A stretch of 64,000 bases of DNA, from positions 16,763,501 through 16,827,500 of the forward strand of contig NC_092601.1 in NCBI RefSeq assembly GCF_047663525.1. The letters run 5' to 3'. A model generated the notes under the pieces. It was not told the origin of the DNA. It saw only the letters and a list, made by a program, of their open reading frames with translations, and made no database searches. The stretch is from Anas platyrhynchos. Taxonomy: Eukaryota; Chordata; Aves; Anseriformes; Anatidae. The position numbers and the translations under genes are program-made. Positions 33,557 through 46,597 of the stretch are shown one piece after another (position 1 is the first letter of the stretch; each line of letters begins with the position of its first letter).

Positions 33557-35663
33557 TGGTGCCTCAGCCCCTGCTGCCTTTAGGGTGGCCGAGATTCACT
33601 GCTGGGAGGAAGACAGCACGTTCCCACTGGACAAATACTTACCCAGAGCACGGTAATTTGGGCACGTGCTGGTGTTCACTCGGGTACAGCACTTTGCGTG
33701 GTGCTGCTTGTGTTTTTTAACAGGCAAAAACCTGGGGTGAAAGTCAAATGGCATTTATTGGTGGTGGATGCAGAGCAACGCCAGCTGCAGCCTTGCCTTT
33801 CCTCACTAGGTGGTGCTTTTGGTCAAAGATTTGAGTAACTGCAGCTCTTTTTCTGCACTGAATTTCCTCATTTTTCTTCCCCGGTCTCCATTCCTTCTCC
33901 TCTTTCTGTGCCTTAACGCTGTGGGGGACCCTTGCTGATGCTGGGCGTTGAGCAAGGCCAACCTGGCAGCACAGCTCCGGCCACCCGCGCCCAGCAGCGA
34001 GCTCAGCTCCTGGGCTTTGCCCTTCCAAGCGAGCATCGGTGCCGCTGGGCTGTGGCGGAGGACTGAATTCTTTCCGTGTTTTCTATTCCCATAAGGAAAA
34101 GGCTTCAAAGAGCAGGTCCCCTCCCCCTCTCTGCTGGTGAAGGGCATTTAGGGAAGCTGGGAAAAAAAAAAAAATCCAGCTCTGACAGACGAGTTTATTT
34201 AGCAAACCGCTGCCCTTCCCTACCTTAGCGGAAGGTTTTATTATTTTTTTTAAAGAAATTGCTGCCTTTTATCCATCTTTGTATTCAGGAGATGGTTACC
34301 TAGCCAAGGTCACTGCTGCTGCATGCCCGTATCACGCAGCGAGCCAGCCTCCTCTTCTTTCCACAGGCACTGCTCTCAGCGAGGCTTCCCCAAGTGAAGA
34401 ATGGGAGTGAGAAGGACAGAAGCAGCCAGCGCAAGGTCCCACGCCGCTGCTGGGTAGGGAGAGCCCCAAGAACAGCCCTCCCTTTTGTACAGGCAGCAGA
34501 GAAGGTGAATGAAATCGTAACCAAACGCTTCCTGCGCAGACATGCACAGGGCTGCGTTATTCGCTCGTACAGCACGAGGCACGGCAGGGTGCGTGGTGGT
34601 GTGCTGCCACCATCCGTGACCGTGCGGGGCAAATCAGCTCCTCGCCTGCCCTCAGCACGCCAAATTCATCCTGTGCTGGCCCTTTCCGAGCCCACCTCGA
34701 GCTCCTCACCCACAGCAGCAACATTTGTTGAGGCAGCGATGCTCCCACCGCTGCCTGCAGGCTGCCTTTGGGCTGACTTGCACCCGGCTGCGCCCACGGG
34801 GAGGCTGCGAGGCTGCATCAGGGAGGCTGCGGGCTTGCATCACGTCCAGCTCCCTCCCCGGGGAATTTTACAAACGTTAATGAATGGGGCTGGAGCTCTG
34901 CCGTGACGCCAGCCAGCCGTGCACGGGTTTATAGACCGAGGCCAGCAGAGATCATGCTCCTGCCTCTGGCGCTGCACCGCTGGGGGCAATTTCGTGTGGG
35001 TGCCAACGCGCCCACGGCAGCCCCGTGCTCACGTGCTGGATGTTGTGTTCACGGCAGTGACGTCCCCACAGCAGGGACACGAGCCATGCAGATTTGCAGG
35101 GTGACACAAAACTCCTCTCGGGACCGGGAGCTGACAGTGATTTCTTTGTCATCCCCCTGTTGTCGTCTCCCCGCTGCACGTCCATTTGTTCACGGTTAGG
35201 AGGAGATTGCTGATGACTAAACCCCGGGTCTGCAGCACAGTGTTTGAAGGAGCAACCCAGAACTGCAGGGTTCAAGCTCGTAAGAAGAGTAAGAAGTGGG
35301 GACAGTGCATTTCCTCACATCTGTGAGATCCGGAGAGCAAGCCACTCTCCCACTCCATCCTGGCTGGGAGGGAATTGCATCACTGCCTTGTACAGATATT
35401 TATTTTTCTCCAAAATGCGCTTGTTTTATTGTTTTCTTCCGATGGAATTTGCCAGCGGGTCCCGAATTGTGTGGCTCTGAAATTTAGAAGCAACATACCT
35501 GTGTGGGGGAGAGAGAATGAGTGGTTTTCACTCTGCAATCTGGCTCTTCCCTCCCTCCTCCCCGTTCCCCACATCCCCATGTGTTACAGAGCCAGCTGCT
35601 CCCGGAATAGTTTGGGAATGAAATGTCACCGTTTGAAACTGGTGAGTCACACTTTTTGAAGCC

Positions 35664-35688
35664 GGGAGGGGGGGGAGGGAGGGAGGGA
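35664..35688. repeat. (GGGA)n tract
   Basis: A pure G/A run of GGGA units after a longer G run. Purine-only, with potential to form a G-quadruplex on the + strand. Confidence 0.8.
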
Positions 35689-36074
35689 ATATGAAATCTT
35701 GTGGTGTGGCAGAGCGTCTCCTGGTGAGTACAGAGAGATTCGGAAAACCACAGGCTCCCCGACGATGGAGTCGAGGGGCTTGGAATAAAGGCTGCTGGGT
35801 GTGTCCGTGCTGCTTTCTGCAGGAGGATCTCGAAACCCGCTGCAAACTTCAATTGTCTTACTTAACATGCCCGCTGCAGCTGGATCCCAGCGCCTTCTCC
35901 GACAGGACTAGGTCGGATCTGTCTGACAACGCACCTACAGTGACTCTCTTAATTAAGTCTCCCTGCACTGCTGTGAGGTGTGTAATTACAGTGAGACCTG
36001 ACTCAAGCAACCACTCGAGGGACTAACAACAAAAAAATCTTTACCAGAGGAGGGAGGAACAGAATTTTAGTGTT

Positions 36075-36108
36075 CTTTTTTATTATTATTATTTTATTAT
36101 TATATTTT
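36075..36108. repeat. (TTA)n microsatellite, imperfect
   Basis: TTTTTTATTATTATTATTTT continues into further TTA units in an AT-rich stretch. Confidence 0.85.
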
Positions 36109-39100
36109 AGGGGAAGTTTATTAATCAAAGGGGATTAATTAATCTGGTTTCCTCTCAGTTTATCCCACTATTTGGGTGATGCCTTTAATCTACTGCATTG
36201 TAATATAAGTGGTCTGTTTCCTTCCAAAAAGATCCTTGAGATCTCTTGTCTTTGAACAGAAATTACTGCAAAAAATGTTAATTAGTAGAAGTGGTAGCAA
36301 CAGTCTTGTGAAATGAACTATTGTTTATCAGAAGCTGAGGAGTTGTTCCTCCCTTCCCAACCCCTGTCCAGTGGTAAAAATAAAAAAATAATTTTTTTAA
36401 TCACAGGGCAGCATTCTGTGTTCCTGTGGCTGCCCCAGCCCGCTGCAAGAAGGTTTGTGTCCAGTACCAGAGGTGACAGGCTGGGCTGTGTGGCACCACT
36501 CACAGCTTTAACCTCAGTCACACCTCAGAGAAGACATGCCGCCCATTCTGCAGCCTCTGCTTTGATGGTCGTGCGCTGAAGGGCAGGTGGAAGCTGGAAA
36601 TGTTGATACCGTGAACAGTCCCAGGATGGGCTGGCAGCAATCTGCCCGAGTCCCGTCTTCGGTGGGATTCTGGAAACGTGCTGTGAGTAAAACTTCCCAG
36701 TTTTAAGCCAAACTATGCAGCTAGCTTGGTGAGGGTTTTGCAAGAGTAAACCCTAAGGGGCTCGATGCCATCTCTCACTATTTTATTTGGACGACTGAGC
36801 TGTTAACATGGTTTTATGAAGTGTGCATTTATATATCAAATTTTAGATAGCATTAATTAGAAACCCACATACTCTGTCGTCACTAGGTTTGACACAAAAT
36901 AAACTCTGGATGCAGAAGTTTGCCGCAGACCCTAAGATTTTGTTTAAGACAAAATAGAACAAATCCCGTACATCATGGCCCCAGAGACAACCTTGGGAAG
37001 TTAAATCTGGGTGGCATTCCATGTGCAGTAAAGCCTGCTTATCTGCCCCACTCTTACCTCTTTTCTTCATCATTGTTGCCTTTTTCTCCTAACACAGACC
37101 ATTTCAGTGATTTGTTTTACGCTGCAGGTCTGCAGAGAATTGAACCAGCAGCACTGCGGGGGCTGTAAGTTGCAGCAGGGACACAGGAGTGAGCCAAGGA
37201 GCCAGGTAAGAAAAAGGTGCCCCTACAGGTACCCGGGACACCATCACATCAGACATTTCAGTTACTGCCAACCAGTAACGAGATGGGAATCAGTTCTGAA
37301 ACATAATGACAGTGTTTTAGGGCTTGGTACTGTCTTTTTTACCCTCCTTTTTCTAGGATAGGTTTGCCTCCCCAGATCCCTAGTGGGGATTCTCTTTAGC
37401 TTACAGTTTCTGGCAGATAACTCCCAGGATAATGTTGGGCACGATCAGTACAAATGGAGCTTATTTCTCAGAATGAAGTTAGCATCACTTCAAATTGAGT
37501 AACAAAAGATGAATTTTCTGAGTATACAACTCAAATACTGAGTTCAGTAAGCATTTGGAGTTTCAAAGTTAGGTGATACTTTCATTAAAACTTAGTGGAT
37601 TTTTGCCCAAATCAAAGGATTTTGTCTGATCACTTACTGTGGGATTTTCCAGACTGTCTGAGACCACACATCCTCAGCCTCGTAGGCCTTGGCAAAACTC
37701 ATACCTAACGTGTGGAACTCTTCCTAACATGAACAAGCACTTCAGTTCATTCTGAAAGGCCAGCACTACTACTGATTTGTTTTGGGGAAAAAAAAAAAAA
37801 AAGGAAAGAAAAGACAACCAAAATGACGTTGGACATTCATTAGCAAAGCATTGTCAGAAAACAATAGAAGAACAGACAAAAGCCAGTCCAGATTCTGTGG
37901 TATTTCCTAAAGGGCTCCCTCTGGCACATGGCTATTCCCTGCCAATCCTTTTGTATTGTTTTTGATAATGAATAGAAGCTGAACAGATGATTGTTGTATT
38001 GTCCACTAAGTGATTCATTTACATTAAATACTGCTCCAAAAGTAGGCTTTGGGTGGACTTTTTTAGTCACTACAGTTATTTATTTGTACAGTTTAATTAC
38101 CATCTTTTAATTCTCCACTGTACATAATTATTTCCTGATTGCTTCAGCTAAATTACATGGGTTGTAACTCCTCAGAAGTCAGTGGTCCAACAAGCCTTGA
38201 CAGAAGAAGCAGCATCTCTGAGGCTGAAGTTTGAAAGGCCATCTATAGGAAACTGCTCTGGTTTTGGGCAGGTGCTGAGGTTCTTCAGCATCTGTCTGCA
38301 GGTCTCGTGTCCTTGGTGCCTATCTCTGAGTCAGGCAAAGTTCAGTCAAGCACAAATTTTGCTGCATAAATCATCACGGTTTCATTGATTTTCCTCGTTA
38401 AGCTCTCAGCTCCTTCTTCATATCTGCACCAAAATTTCTTTATTAACACAAGGCTTCTGTTGCAATTTCAGGTTTTTCTTACAGAGGTCAAAAGTTTGGG
38501 TTTGTTTCATTTCATTTGGAAAGGTGTGACAGAAGTTAGATGTTGCAGGGCTTGTTCACACTACTGCAGTTAGAAGAACTTCACCGTAAGAAGCCATTTC
38601 ATCCCAAATCCACGTGTAGAACTGCAGGTCCTCTGTTCCACTGATCTGTATGTACTAATGGGTAGGGAGGAGTGACACAACCCGAAGGGATTTTTGGTGG
38701 TGAAGGCTCTAAAGAAATCATCACTCCAGGCCTCTCCATCCATCTCCTGGTGTGTGAGGAGTTGCATGACTTTGCACTTGTTGAGTAGCTGGAGTTACAC
38801 CTCAGAAGCCCTGATTTCCTTGTCATTCTCTGTTCCTCATTCCATGTACCACATAGAGGGGGTCAGCGTGGACTTTTGGTTCTGTGTGAAACAGGTTGTA
38901 CAGTCTGAGGCCAGGCAGCAAAATTGTTATGCAGAGGGGGGAAAGGAACAGTCCTAATAGCACCGAGTTGTTTGTGTAATATGGCCTAAGGTTTAAATCT
39001 GCCAGAACAGAGCAGAGCAGCCCTTTCTGACATTTTTTTCAGTCCCTTCTCCATCCAGTTACAGAAAAGTAAATCACCAATTCTGTGCCAAGGTATAAAA

Positions 39101-42100
39101 GGAACAGGATTTCGTTTGGAAAGGTTTCTGTGTCTGTACCTGCCAAGGTGAGACAAGAAAAATAATGACTCTTTGCAATCAGCTTCCCTAAACTCATCGG
39201 CCAAATGAGCAGGGGGGATAAGCGTGTTCTAGTATCCCCGTAGCCTTCCAGCTGAAGCTGCACTGAAGTTTTTTGCCGTTCTTTGCTGCTGGAGCTACTG
39301 AACTGGGGCAGCAGCTGCCAAATGGCTACCTAAGGTGTACATGTAGGCTTCTTCATGTGTTTTGTCACCCTGCTTCAGAAACCGCCTTTGACTGGTCTGT
39401 GGTTAAAACAAACCGTCCACCCCTTATGATGTCCTTGAGCTTTGGTCTTCTTTTGGGTGATACGGCATCTTCAGAAACCTAGATAAAGCTCGGCGGACAC
39501 ACAGACAAAGCCAGCCCTCCTCCTGCATAAAACCACAAAGGCCTGCACTGCCAGGGTTTCCCCTGCTGCCTTCTTCTTTAACCCTCCAGCATTGCTCTCC
39601 TCGTGTTGTTGCTCTCCCAGGAGCCCACGTTGCTCTGTGCTTAGTGGCAGGCGATGAAATCAAACCGTGCATTAGCAGCTCCATAATAGCTTTGCTCAGT
39701 GGAACCCAGCTTCCTTCATTAATCCAGAAAATGAGAGTTGTTTTCGTACATTTGAGAAGCTAATTATTTAAGTGCTGGGAATTAAGGCTCATCAGATACT
39801 GGAGACTGACTTTGCTTTTGTTTCCCAGGGGATGGAACAAGATGGAAGGAAGCTGCTTTTACACAGGTGTGCGGCGGTAACTCACCAGTACCTGGGGCAG
39901 GGAGCAGCAGTGAGTGGATCCCTTTCCTCAAACGTAAAAGTCTCTCTTTATGTCTTCTTTCCCCCAGACATCGTGTGATGATTCTTCCCATTCAAATAGA
40001 CTTTTTAAGTCTCCTTTGATCAAATAACTCTATACATTTATTTATTTTTTCTACCATTAAATGATGGGCCCTGCTTGTGTTTGACCTAACCTGAATATTT
40101 TGCGGTAAAATAACGCCTTGTCATGGCTGAGATTTTAGAGAAGGAAATAGCTCACATCAGTTGGCCTCCTGTAGCCAGTTACCCTTCAGGCTTACCTACA
40201 ATCACCTCGCTCAGAGAGGGGCTGAGGCTGAGTGACTGCTATCGAACCCAGCAAGGGACCTTCCAGCGGCTCGGAAACCAGGAGATGAGCTGGGTGAAAA
40301 CCCCCCATGTCTGTGGGAAACCACAGACGAGGACCGATCTGTTGTTATAAACAAAGTTTTCACAGCACAATGAATTTTAACAGTAGATGGGTGCTTTTGA
40401 CATTCTTCCCAGAAAATGACAGAGAATCCATTGATGCAATCGCCAATGGCCGTGTGCTAAAGAGCAGGGACTTCGTTCCGATAGTGTCACTGGATGGATC
40501 CGCTGTTTTCTTACAAGCGGCTCGCCAAGAACAAATTTCTCGTTTTTAATGAGATAGCCAATGTCCTGTGTGTTGTCTTCAGAGACCAAGGAAGTGAACT
40601 TTTCTGTGGGTTCGGTTGAAGCCAGATGTTACAGTATTGTCTGGATGTAATTGACTTGACAAATAGCAGGGGTGACATTTTAGCTCCATTTAAGTCAGTG
40701 GCAAAATGCCCACTGAGTTCAACTGGGGCCAAGATTTCATCTTACGACAGTGATCCTCCGAAAAATAAGTACAGGCCTTCTGTTTTTTTCTAGGACTCTT
40801 TTTAACCTGTGGGCTATGAATCCTTGGAATTCCGCGCACTGCTTTGAAGAGGTCTGCAAAAGATCACAAAGACAAGCAAGTGTATTGTCAGTAGGTTTAA
40901 ATTAGCTATGCAGAGGGCCGTGATGCCAGTGGCAAACTGCAGGAGTCGATGACAAAATTTGAAGGCAGCTTAATCCACAGAAATCCACCTGTCCTTTGTG
41001 CTCTGACAAGCATCCTTCTGGCAGGATCTGTGCAGCTGAACTCTGTCACTGAATGTTGTGGATTCAAGCAGCTGCTCTGACCCCTCTGCAAGGACTGAGG
41101 CAGGTGGAAACCTCTAATCTGGCATCTGTCGGATGCTCTTACCAGTGGACTGGACTGAAAACAAAATCTTTGTTTTAGAGAAGATGGTGTAGCTGGGGCT
41201 ATAGGACCAGTTTTGCAGCAAGGTCAGTACTTTGTCCATGAAATAAGTGAGCAGGTACACACACAGCATGCTTCCTGCAGGCTGAAAGGTGCTTGAAGTA
41301 TCTCAGGTGAACTTTATTAGGAACTAAAGGCAATCACCTTCTGGCAAAATCATGCAACAGAGGTTTCAGCCCTGTGGTCAGACACACAACCTGATGGGCT
41401 TTTAAGTAATGGAAGTTCATAATGCTTTGATGAAAAGAGGCTTGAACTAGGAAAAAGATCACTAAAGATTTAAAAAGAGTCCTTTTAAAGTGTTAAAAGT
41501 GTTCAGTTTAGGGCTTCACATTTTTTTCTCTGTGCTGTTCTGCAAGTTCTTTCCTGGTAGACTGTGAGAGAATTTGTCTTTTTTTACAGTGCCTGGAAAA
41601 ATGCAGGAGAGACACTGAGGAACCTTCATGTATTTTGTGTTGGTTATTAGCATGGATGGTCCTTGTGCTTGTAGGAGCAAATGGACTCTTTGTGACGAGA
41701 ACAAGATGCCATAACTGGATGTAGTATTTTAGCCATATGCACACATAGACTAACTTTTTTGCGTCTCTTACCAGAAGTCAAAATGGGGTTCTCATTTGGA
41801 GACCTGGGCCCAGGGGAAGCAAAAAGACCTCAGGGTGAATGCCAAAGTCCTGCATCTTCCAGAGAATACCCAAGAAGTGTTCCTCTCCTTTTCCTGTTGA
41901 GGAGTACCTGTGGAGGAGTCTCCTCTGATTGCTCTACCAGAAGCAGGATGACACTTAAGGAGTGCTACTTCATGGCAACCTATTCCTGAGTACCTTTCTC
42001 TATACTGCCAAGCATATACAGAATTGAGAACTTTTCAAGCTATTCAGTCCCTGAGTTTCAAACCAGCAAGCAGTGCGGGCTCCTGCATGGCCCCCTTGAA

Positions 42101-45100
42101 ATCTGTTTTTGGAGCCGCGATCTTCAGTCTTACAGGTTAAATCCTGATAAAGCTTCACTTGCAATTCAAGTTTTTGTGAGGAATCCTGGCTAAATCCTTT
42201 GGTATTGCTCATAAATCAGATTTAAGGAAAACATTCGTGTTTACCTGAGAACTAAACTGGACATTTTTAGTACATGTTATGCGGAGAAGCATGTCCAAGT
42301 GATAAAGTAACAACTGATTGTTGACTATCCAGCAAAGTCGAGAAGTGCCACCTTGGGATGACGTGGATTGAGGATACACTTGCTGTGCTTTTCCATGTGG
42401 AGGAACTCTGCGTCTTCCCAGCTGAGCTATCATGTAATACAGATGACTCTCTGGAGGGAAGGTTTGCAGCACATTTGCAGTATGTTTTAGCTACAGTCAA
42501 CATTTATATTCCATTGTCATTTGGGGGTAAGAACTAATTGGCATAATCATCAATGCTTTAAAATTAAAAATTCCTCCAAGAGACACAGGAGAGATTGAAA
42601 CAGTTTCCAGCCCCCAGAGGCAAATCCTTTCCCAAGCTATCTGCTGCACCAAAAGGCTTTGTTCTAGAAACATTCCTAAGCTGTGCCCAAGAGTAAATTA
42701 AACTATAGCAAACTTACAAACGCTCATGTGCGTGTGTGTAGCAAGCAGGCCTTGTTTTAACAATTACTACGTGACAAAATGGTGTCACTATTTTCTGCTC
42801 CTGCTTTGTTTTGACTAATGTTCCGTGCTGCTATGCCACCTTTACTGTGTGGGCTGGCACAGTCAAGAAGTTTTTGTAGTGTCTGAAGGGTTTTTTCTTC
42901 ATAGGAAAGATTCTGGTGTCTTCACAGGATGGAAAACAAAGGGCTTAATGACACTGAGCCTTCCACAGCTTGGTTCAAACTCCTCAAGTCAGGAGTTGGC
43001 CTCAAAAATTTTTGAGAGCCATTCTTTTCTGCTCTATTTTAGAATGTCAGTGAATCATTTGGGGACCAAAGTAAAAATCCAAAGTGAACCTCAATCAAGA
43101 CTTCTGGTTCAAAAAGCCTTCTCTTTCCGGAGAGTGAGATGCCAGAAAAACCTTGGTGAGCCTTTAAGTTTGAAAAGTAACAGCTGTACCCATGGAGGTG
43201 TCCCCTAAGGGCCAATCTTTAAATTTCCACATTTGTGCCTTTGGGATGTGACAGAGGCCTCAGCTCCCATTGACAGCAGCTTAAGAATGGGTGTTACACC
43301 TGTGAATTCGTTATTTCTCAGAGAATGCTCCCCAAATCCTCAGCAGCTCTCCAAGTAATGTGCCAGGAAACTTTGGGAAGCAGGAATGGTTAAATGTTGT
43401 AATTGTTCCTGAGCCGGGCAGACAGAAAAATTAATATTTTTCTAAAGGAAAAATTGAGAGAAGAACAAATACAGGTTCTCCTTGCTAAAAAGGAAACAAC
43501 CGTGTTTTATAAACGCACAATCCTTGTTATTTCTGAATAAGACAAATGCCACTGCACCTTACATTGGGTAAACACGATGACTCTGCAAGAAAGAAAGAGC
43601 GGCACAGAAATCTCCGTGAAAATTTCAGAATCTGCGGGGCACTGAACATATGCATTGTCTTTTTGGTATCCTGTTTCTTCAGAGAGATGGACTTAAATTT
43701 CATAGACAGAAATTCTCCCTTTTATCTTTATCTCCAGTTTTGATGTGGTAGCCATGGAGAAAAGCTCAAGATTAGTAACAGTAGGTTGTTGCAGAATAAG
43801 AATAACTCTCTGCTTGGATTTCGTCTGTAGTAATATTGGGGTTTGTGTTTAACTGGAAGATACTAAGATACATTAGAATAACTACTAGATGCTATTAGGA
43901 CATTAATAACCTATCCCGTTCATTCCTATACAACTTGCTGGTTATCTTTAAATTCCCTCTGTTCTGAGGGATGGTTAAGTGGCTTTCACAGCGTATGGGG
44001 TGGGTCTCTGTGCCTGTAGCTTTTGAAACAGTGGCTAGTTGTGATGGTCAATGTGTTCATATTCTTGCCCTGCTACAGACATGAGAGCACCCAGACCCTT
44101 GGAACCCTTGGAATTTGACTCAGGTTGGAGAATAATGAATGAAATGGGCCACATGGAAGGTGAGATGCCCCTAGCTCCACAAGAAGCCAAATTCAAAAAT
44201 AACTCCTTTAACTCCTTAGGAGTCCTGTTATGGCTCAGTAATCTCTCTCACGTGTTAGGATGAGCAGGGTGTGTCAGAGGATGCTGCAGTCACAGGGAAA
44301 TGTCTCTGAGGGTGCGAGGTTAGTACATGGGAGCTGTATGCAGCTCCTGTTCTTGTTACCTTTTCCAGAAGAGGTACAGGTTGCACACGTGCTGTGATGG
44401 CTTAATAGGTGTAATGATTATCTAGGGTCAAAGAGAGGATGTAGCCTAACTCCAGATTTCACAGGTAATCTTCTGAAACACTGAGTGCAATTAGCAACCT
44501 CTACCAGTGTGTGTACAAAGCGGGATAAGCAGGCCCTTTCCTGCTGAACACAAAGGTCTCTTGGCACCCCGTTTTTCCCCTCTGGGGCAATCCTCGGTAC
44601 AGTGTGGAGCTGTAATCCCCAAACTGCATGGAAGAGGGATTTCAGAGCGAGGCTGAGGAGCTGTACGAGGCAGGTACGTTACAGGAGGTGATTAAATAGC
44701 ACAGAGCTGTGCTGCGGGGTGGCATGGCCTGGTGCTGCCACTTCACCATCAGAGGGAATAAACCCAGGTCTTGCCTTAGCCCTACATCCCCTAGTTCCTT
44801 TGCCACTAAACCTTATAGTTACGCACAAATCATGAACATGTTTCATGCTAGCAGATACTTTGCTTTCTTGTAGAAACGGCAGCACCTCTAAGGCAAACAG
44901 ATAGCTGTAGCTGTCTATTGATTTCTGGAAGTTCAGCAACAGGCCAGGAGACCGGACAGGCCTTTACTCCCATCTGCCTGGTGGCCTTCAAGGTGATAGC
45001 TCCTGAGGAGGGATGTAAGTGAAAAAAGGATTGATAAAATAACGTGGTGGCACTTAAACATCCCCTTCCTTACCACACAGCCCTCCCAGGGCTTGTGAGA

Positions 45101-45160
45101 GCCTAGTATCCCCCACAGCACAGCCTCCTGCGTCTCCTCACAAATCAGGGGAAAACTCCC

Positions 45161-45260
45161 CTTTTTTTGCCTCAATTCCCACCCTTTTGCCTCATTCCCC
45201 ATCCTTTTGCCTCAATTCCCACCCTTTTGCCTCATTTCCCACCCTTTTGCCTCACTCCCC
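45161..45260. repeat. 20 bp tandem repeat, 5 units
   Basis: CCTTTTGCCTCAATTCCCAC recurs five times with exact 20 bp spacing. Units differ by one to three changes, mainly CAATT/CATT/CACT. It lies about 1.4 kb upstream of the USP22 start codon. Confidence 0.9.
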
Positions 45261-45417
45261 CACCACCTAACCGCAGCCCGTGGAGCCCCCACACTTGGAA
45301 CTCTGCACAGATTCCCTACAGACCCCAAACTCAACCATTTTTCACCATTTTCCCCTTTCCCCGTGCAGTCACTGACAGGAAAAAATGACATGACACCCTT
45401 TTTGGTTACACAGAGCT

Positions 45418-45423
45418 TTTATT
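45418..45423 (-). terminator. minus-strand AATAAA at the edge of the USP22 CpG island
   Basis: The + strand TTTATT gives AATAAAAGCTCTGTGTAACC on the minus strand: a canonical signal with GT-rich sequence following. It could end a short antisense transcript that starts in the CpG island. No minus-strand gene is recognised. Confidence 0.3.
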
Positions 45424-45669
45424 TCTTCCACCACAGCAGGGAAGGGGGGGCACGGGCGGGCCTGAGGGCGATGCGGGGCCGTGCCCGGCACCTCACCGCC
45501 GGTTGGGGCCGGGTACCCCGGGGGGGAGCCGAGCACTGCCCGCCCCGCGGCCCCGCTCCCCTCAGGCAGCCCCGAGGCCGAGCCCGGCGGATGTGACAGC
45601 GCCGCTTCCCCCACAGCGCAGGCTGCCGCTGCCGCTGTTGGGAGGCACCGCCCCCGCCGCTCTTCTCCG

Positions 45670-45901
45670 CCAATCGGCTCGCAGCTCGCTGTGCGATTGA
45701 CGGGTGATATAACCAATCCGAGTGCAGCGTTCTAAACGGAGGTGCTGCCTCTTCTTTCCGTTGGCTGTGAGACCTGTCAGTCAGACGAGCTCTCCCCGCC
45801 TCTATCCGGCAGGGGGAAACGCTAGGTAGGGAGGAGGGGGGAGACGGTAACGAGCCAATGAGACGAGCCTCAGCGGCTGAGTGACAGGCGGGCGGACCAA
45901 T
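45670..45901 (+). promoter_or_regulatory. USP22: cluster of four CCAAT boxes (NF-Y type)
   Basis: CCAAT occurs on the + strand at 45670-45674, 45713-45717, 45855-45859 and 45897-45901. Spacings are 43, 142 and 42 bp. Contexts such as GAGCCAATGAG and AACCAATCCG fit NF-Y sites. The paired 42-43 bp spacing is roughly four helical turns. Confidence 0.65.
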
Positions 45902-46052
45902 AGCACCGCTCCTCCCCCCTCCACCTCCCTCCCGTGCGGCGGGGCCGATCACTCCCCCATTTCCCCGTTGGTCTGTCCCACCGCGGGCCTGGCGGGCTGG
46001 GTTGACTTAGCGGCTCGGACCAGCGCACCCGGCGGGCGGAGGGGGGTGGGCA

Positions 46053-46078
46053 GGAAAGGAAAGAAGGAAGGAAGGAAG
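46053..46078. repeat. GGAA-rich tract
   Basis: GGAAAGGAAAGAAGGAAGGA continues with further GGAA units in the USP22 CpG island. Arrays of GGAA can bind ETS-family factors. Confidence 0.7.
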
Positions 46079-46185
46079 CAAAGCGGGGAGGGAGGGGGGG
46101 GGGCGGCGATTTAAAGAGACAGGCCCCGTGCGGGCGGGAGGGCGGCTGCAGGGGAGCGGCGGCGGCGGCGGGCGGGGCCTCGCTT

Positions 46186-46214
46186 CCCCCCCCCCCCCCC
46201 CCCCCTTTTTTTTT
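46186..46214. repeat. C20 run followed by T9
   Basis: Twenty C residues (46186-46205) join directly to nine T residues, followed by TTA-rich sequence. The length of such a run is often misjudged in assemblies, so the exact count is uncertain. Confidence 0.85.
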
Positions 46215-46364
46215 ATTTTATTATTTTTTTTTACTTCTTATTCCCCTCCCGGCGGCCTCTATGAGGTAGAGGGCCGCCTGAGGGGAGCCCCCATCTTTGT
46301 GTGTGTGGTGTGAGGCTGAGGCAGCGCCGCCGCCGCCTCGCTTTTGTTCGGGGGCCGGGGCTCT

Positions 46365-46415
46365 ATGTGGGGGCGGCGGGCGGCGGGAGGCGGCGGGAGG
46401 GGCCCGAGCCCCTGA
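46365..46415 (+). other. USP22: upstream ORF in USP22 leader (16 codons, conditional)
   Basis: ATG at 46365 runs 16 codons, rich in Gly and Arg, to TGA 46413-46415. It is translated only if transcription starts upstream of it. An even shorter ATG-AGG-TAG lies at 46261-46269. Confidence 0.35.
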
Positions 46416-46434
46416 GGAGGGCGGGGGAAGAAGG

Positions 46435-46464
46435 AGGGGGGAAAGAGGGGGGGTGGGGGGGGGG
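46435..46464 (+). other. USP22: G-rich tract, potential G-quadruplex in USP22 leader
   Basis: GGGGGGAAAGAGGGGGGG is followed by TGGGGGGGGGG. At least four G-runs of three or more lie within 30 bp on the sense strand, so a quadruplex in DNA or in the leader RNA is possible. Confidence 0.55.
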
Positions 46465-46481
46465 CTACACGCGTGCCCGGC

Positions 46482-46530
46482 GCTGCGGAGGAGGAGGAGG
46501 AGGAGGAGGAAGGAGGAGGAAGGAGGAGGG
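46482..46530. repeat. (AGG)n purine tract
   Basis: GAGGAGGAGGAGGAGGAGGA continues with GGAAGGAGGAAGGAGGAGGG. A purine-only imperfect triplet repeat in the USP22 leader. Confidence 0.85.
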
Positions 46531-46555
46531 TGAAGGGGCCGGCTCGCTGCCCCCC

Positions 46556-46580
46556 GGCCCGGCCCGGCCCGGCCCGGCCC
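46556..46580. repeat. (GGCCC)5 pentanucleotide repeat
   Basis: Five exact GGCCC units end 34 bp before the USP22 start codon. Confidence 0.9.
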
Positions 46581-46597
46581 GTTCGTCGGGCGGATTG

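Larger units (their letters stand above)
30451..45160. other. intergenic, DHRS7B to USP22 (divergent genes)
   Basis: About 14.7 kb in which I recognise no protein exon, tRNA or rRNA. It holds a CR1-like fragment (31411-31485), a MIR-type SINE (33453-33556), a (TTA)n tract (36075-36108), a GGGA-rich tract (35664-35688) and short A-runs (34162-34174, 37788-37802). Open frames are short and unrelated to known families. A non-coding RNA cannot be ruled out by eye. Confidence 0.6.

Noticed and set aside
45419-45952. 177-codon minus-strand open frame
   Set aside because: It has no ATG anywhere in the frame and a composition typical of CpG islands. I keep only the poly(A) signal at its end as a finding.
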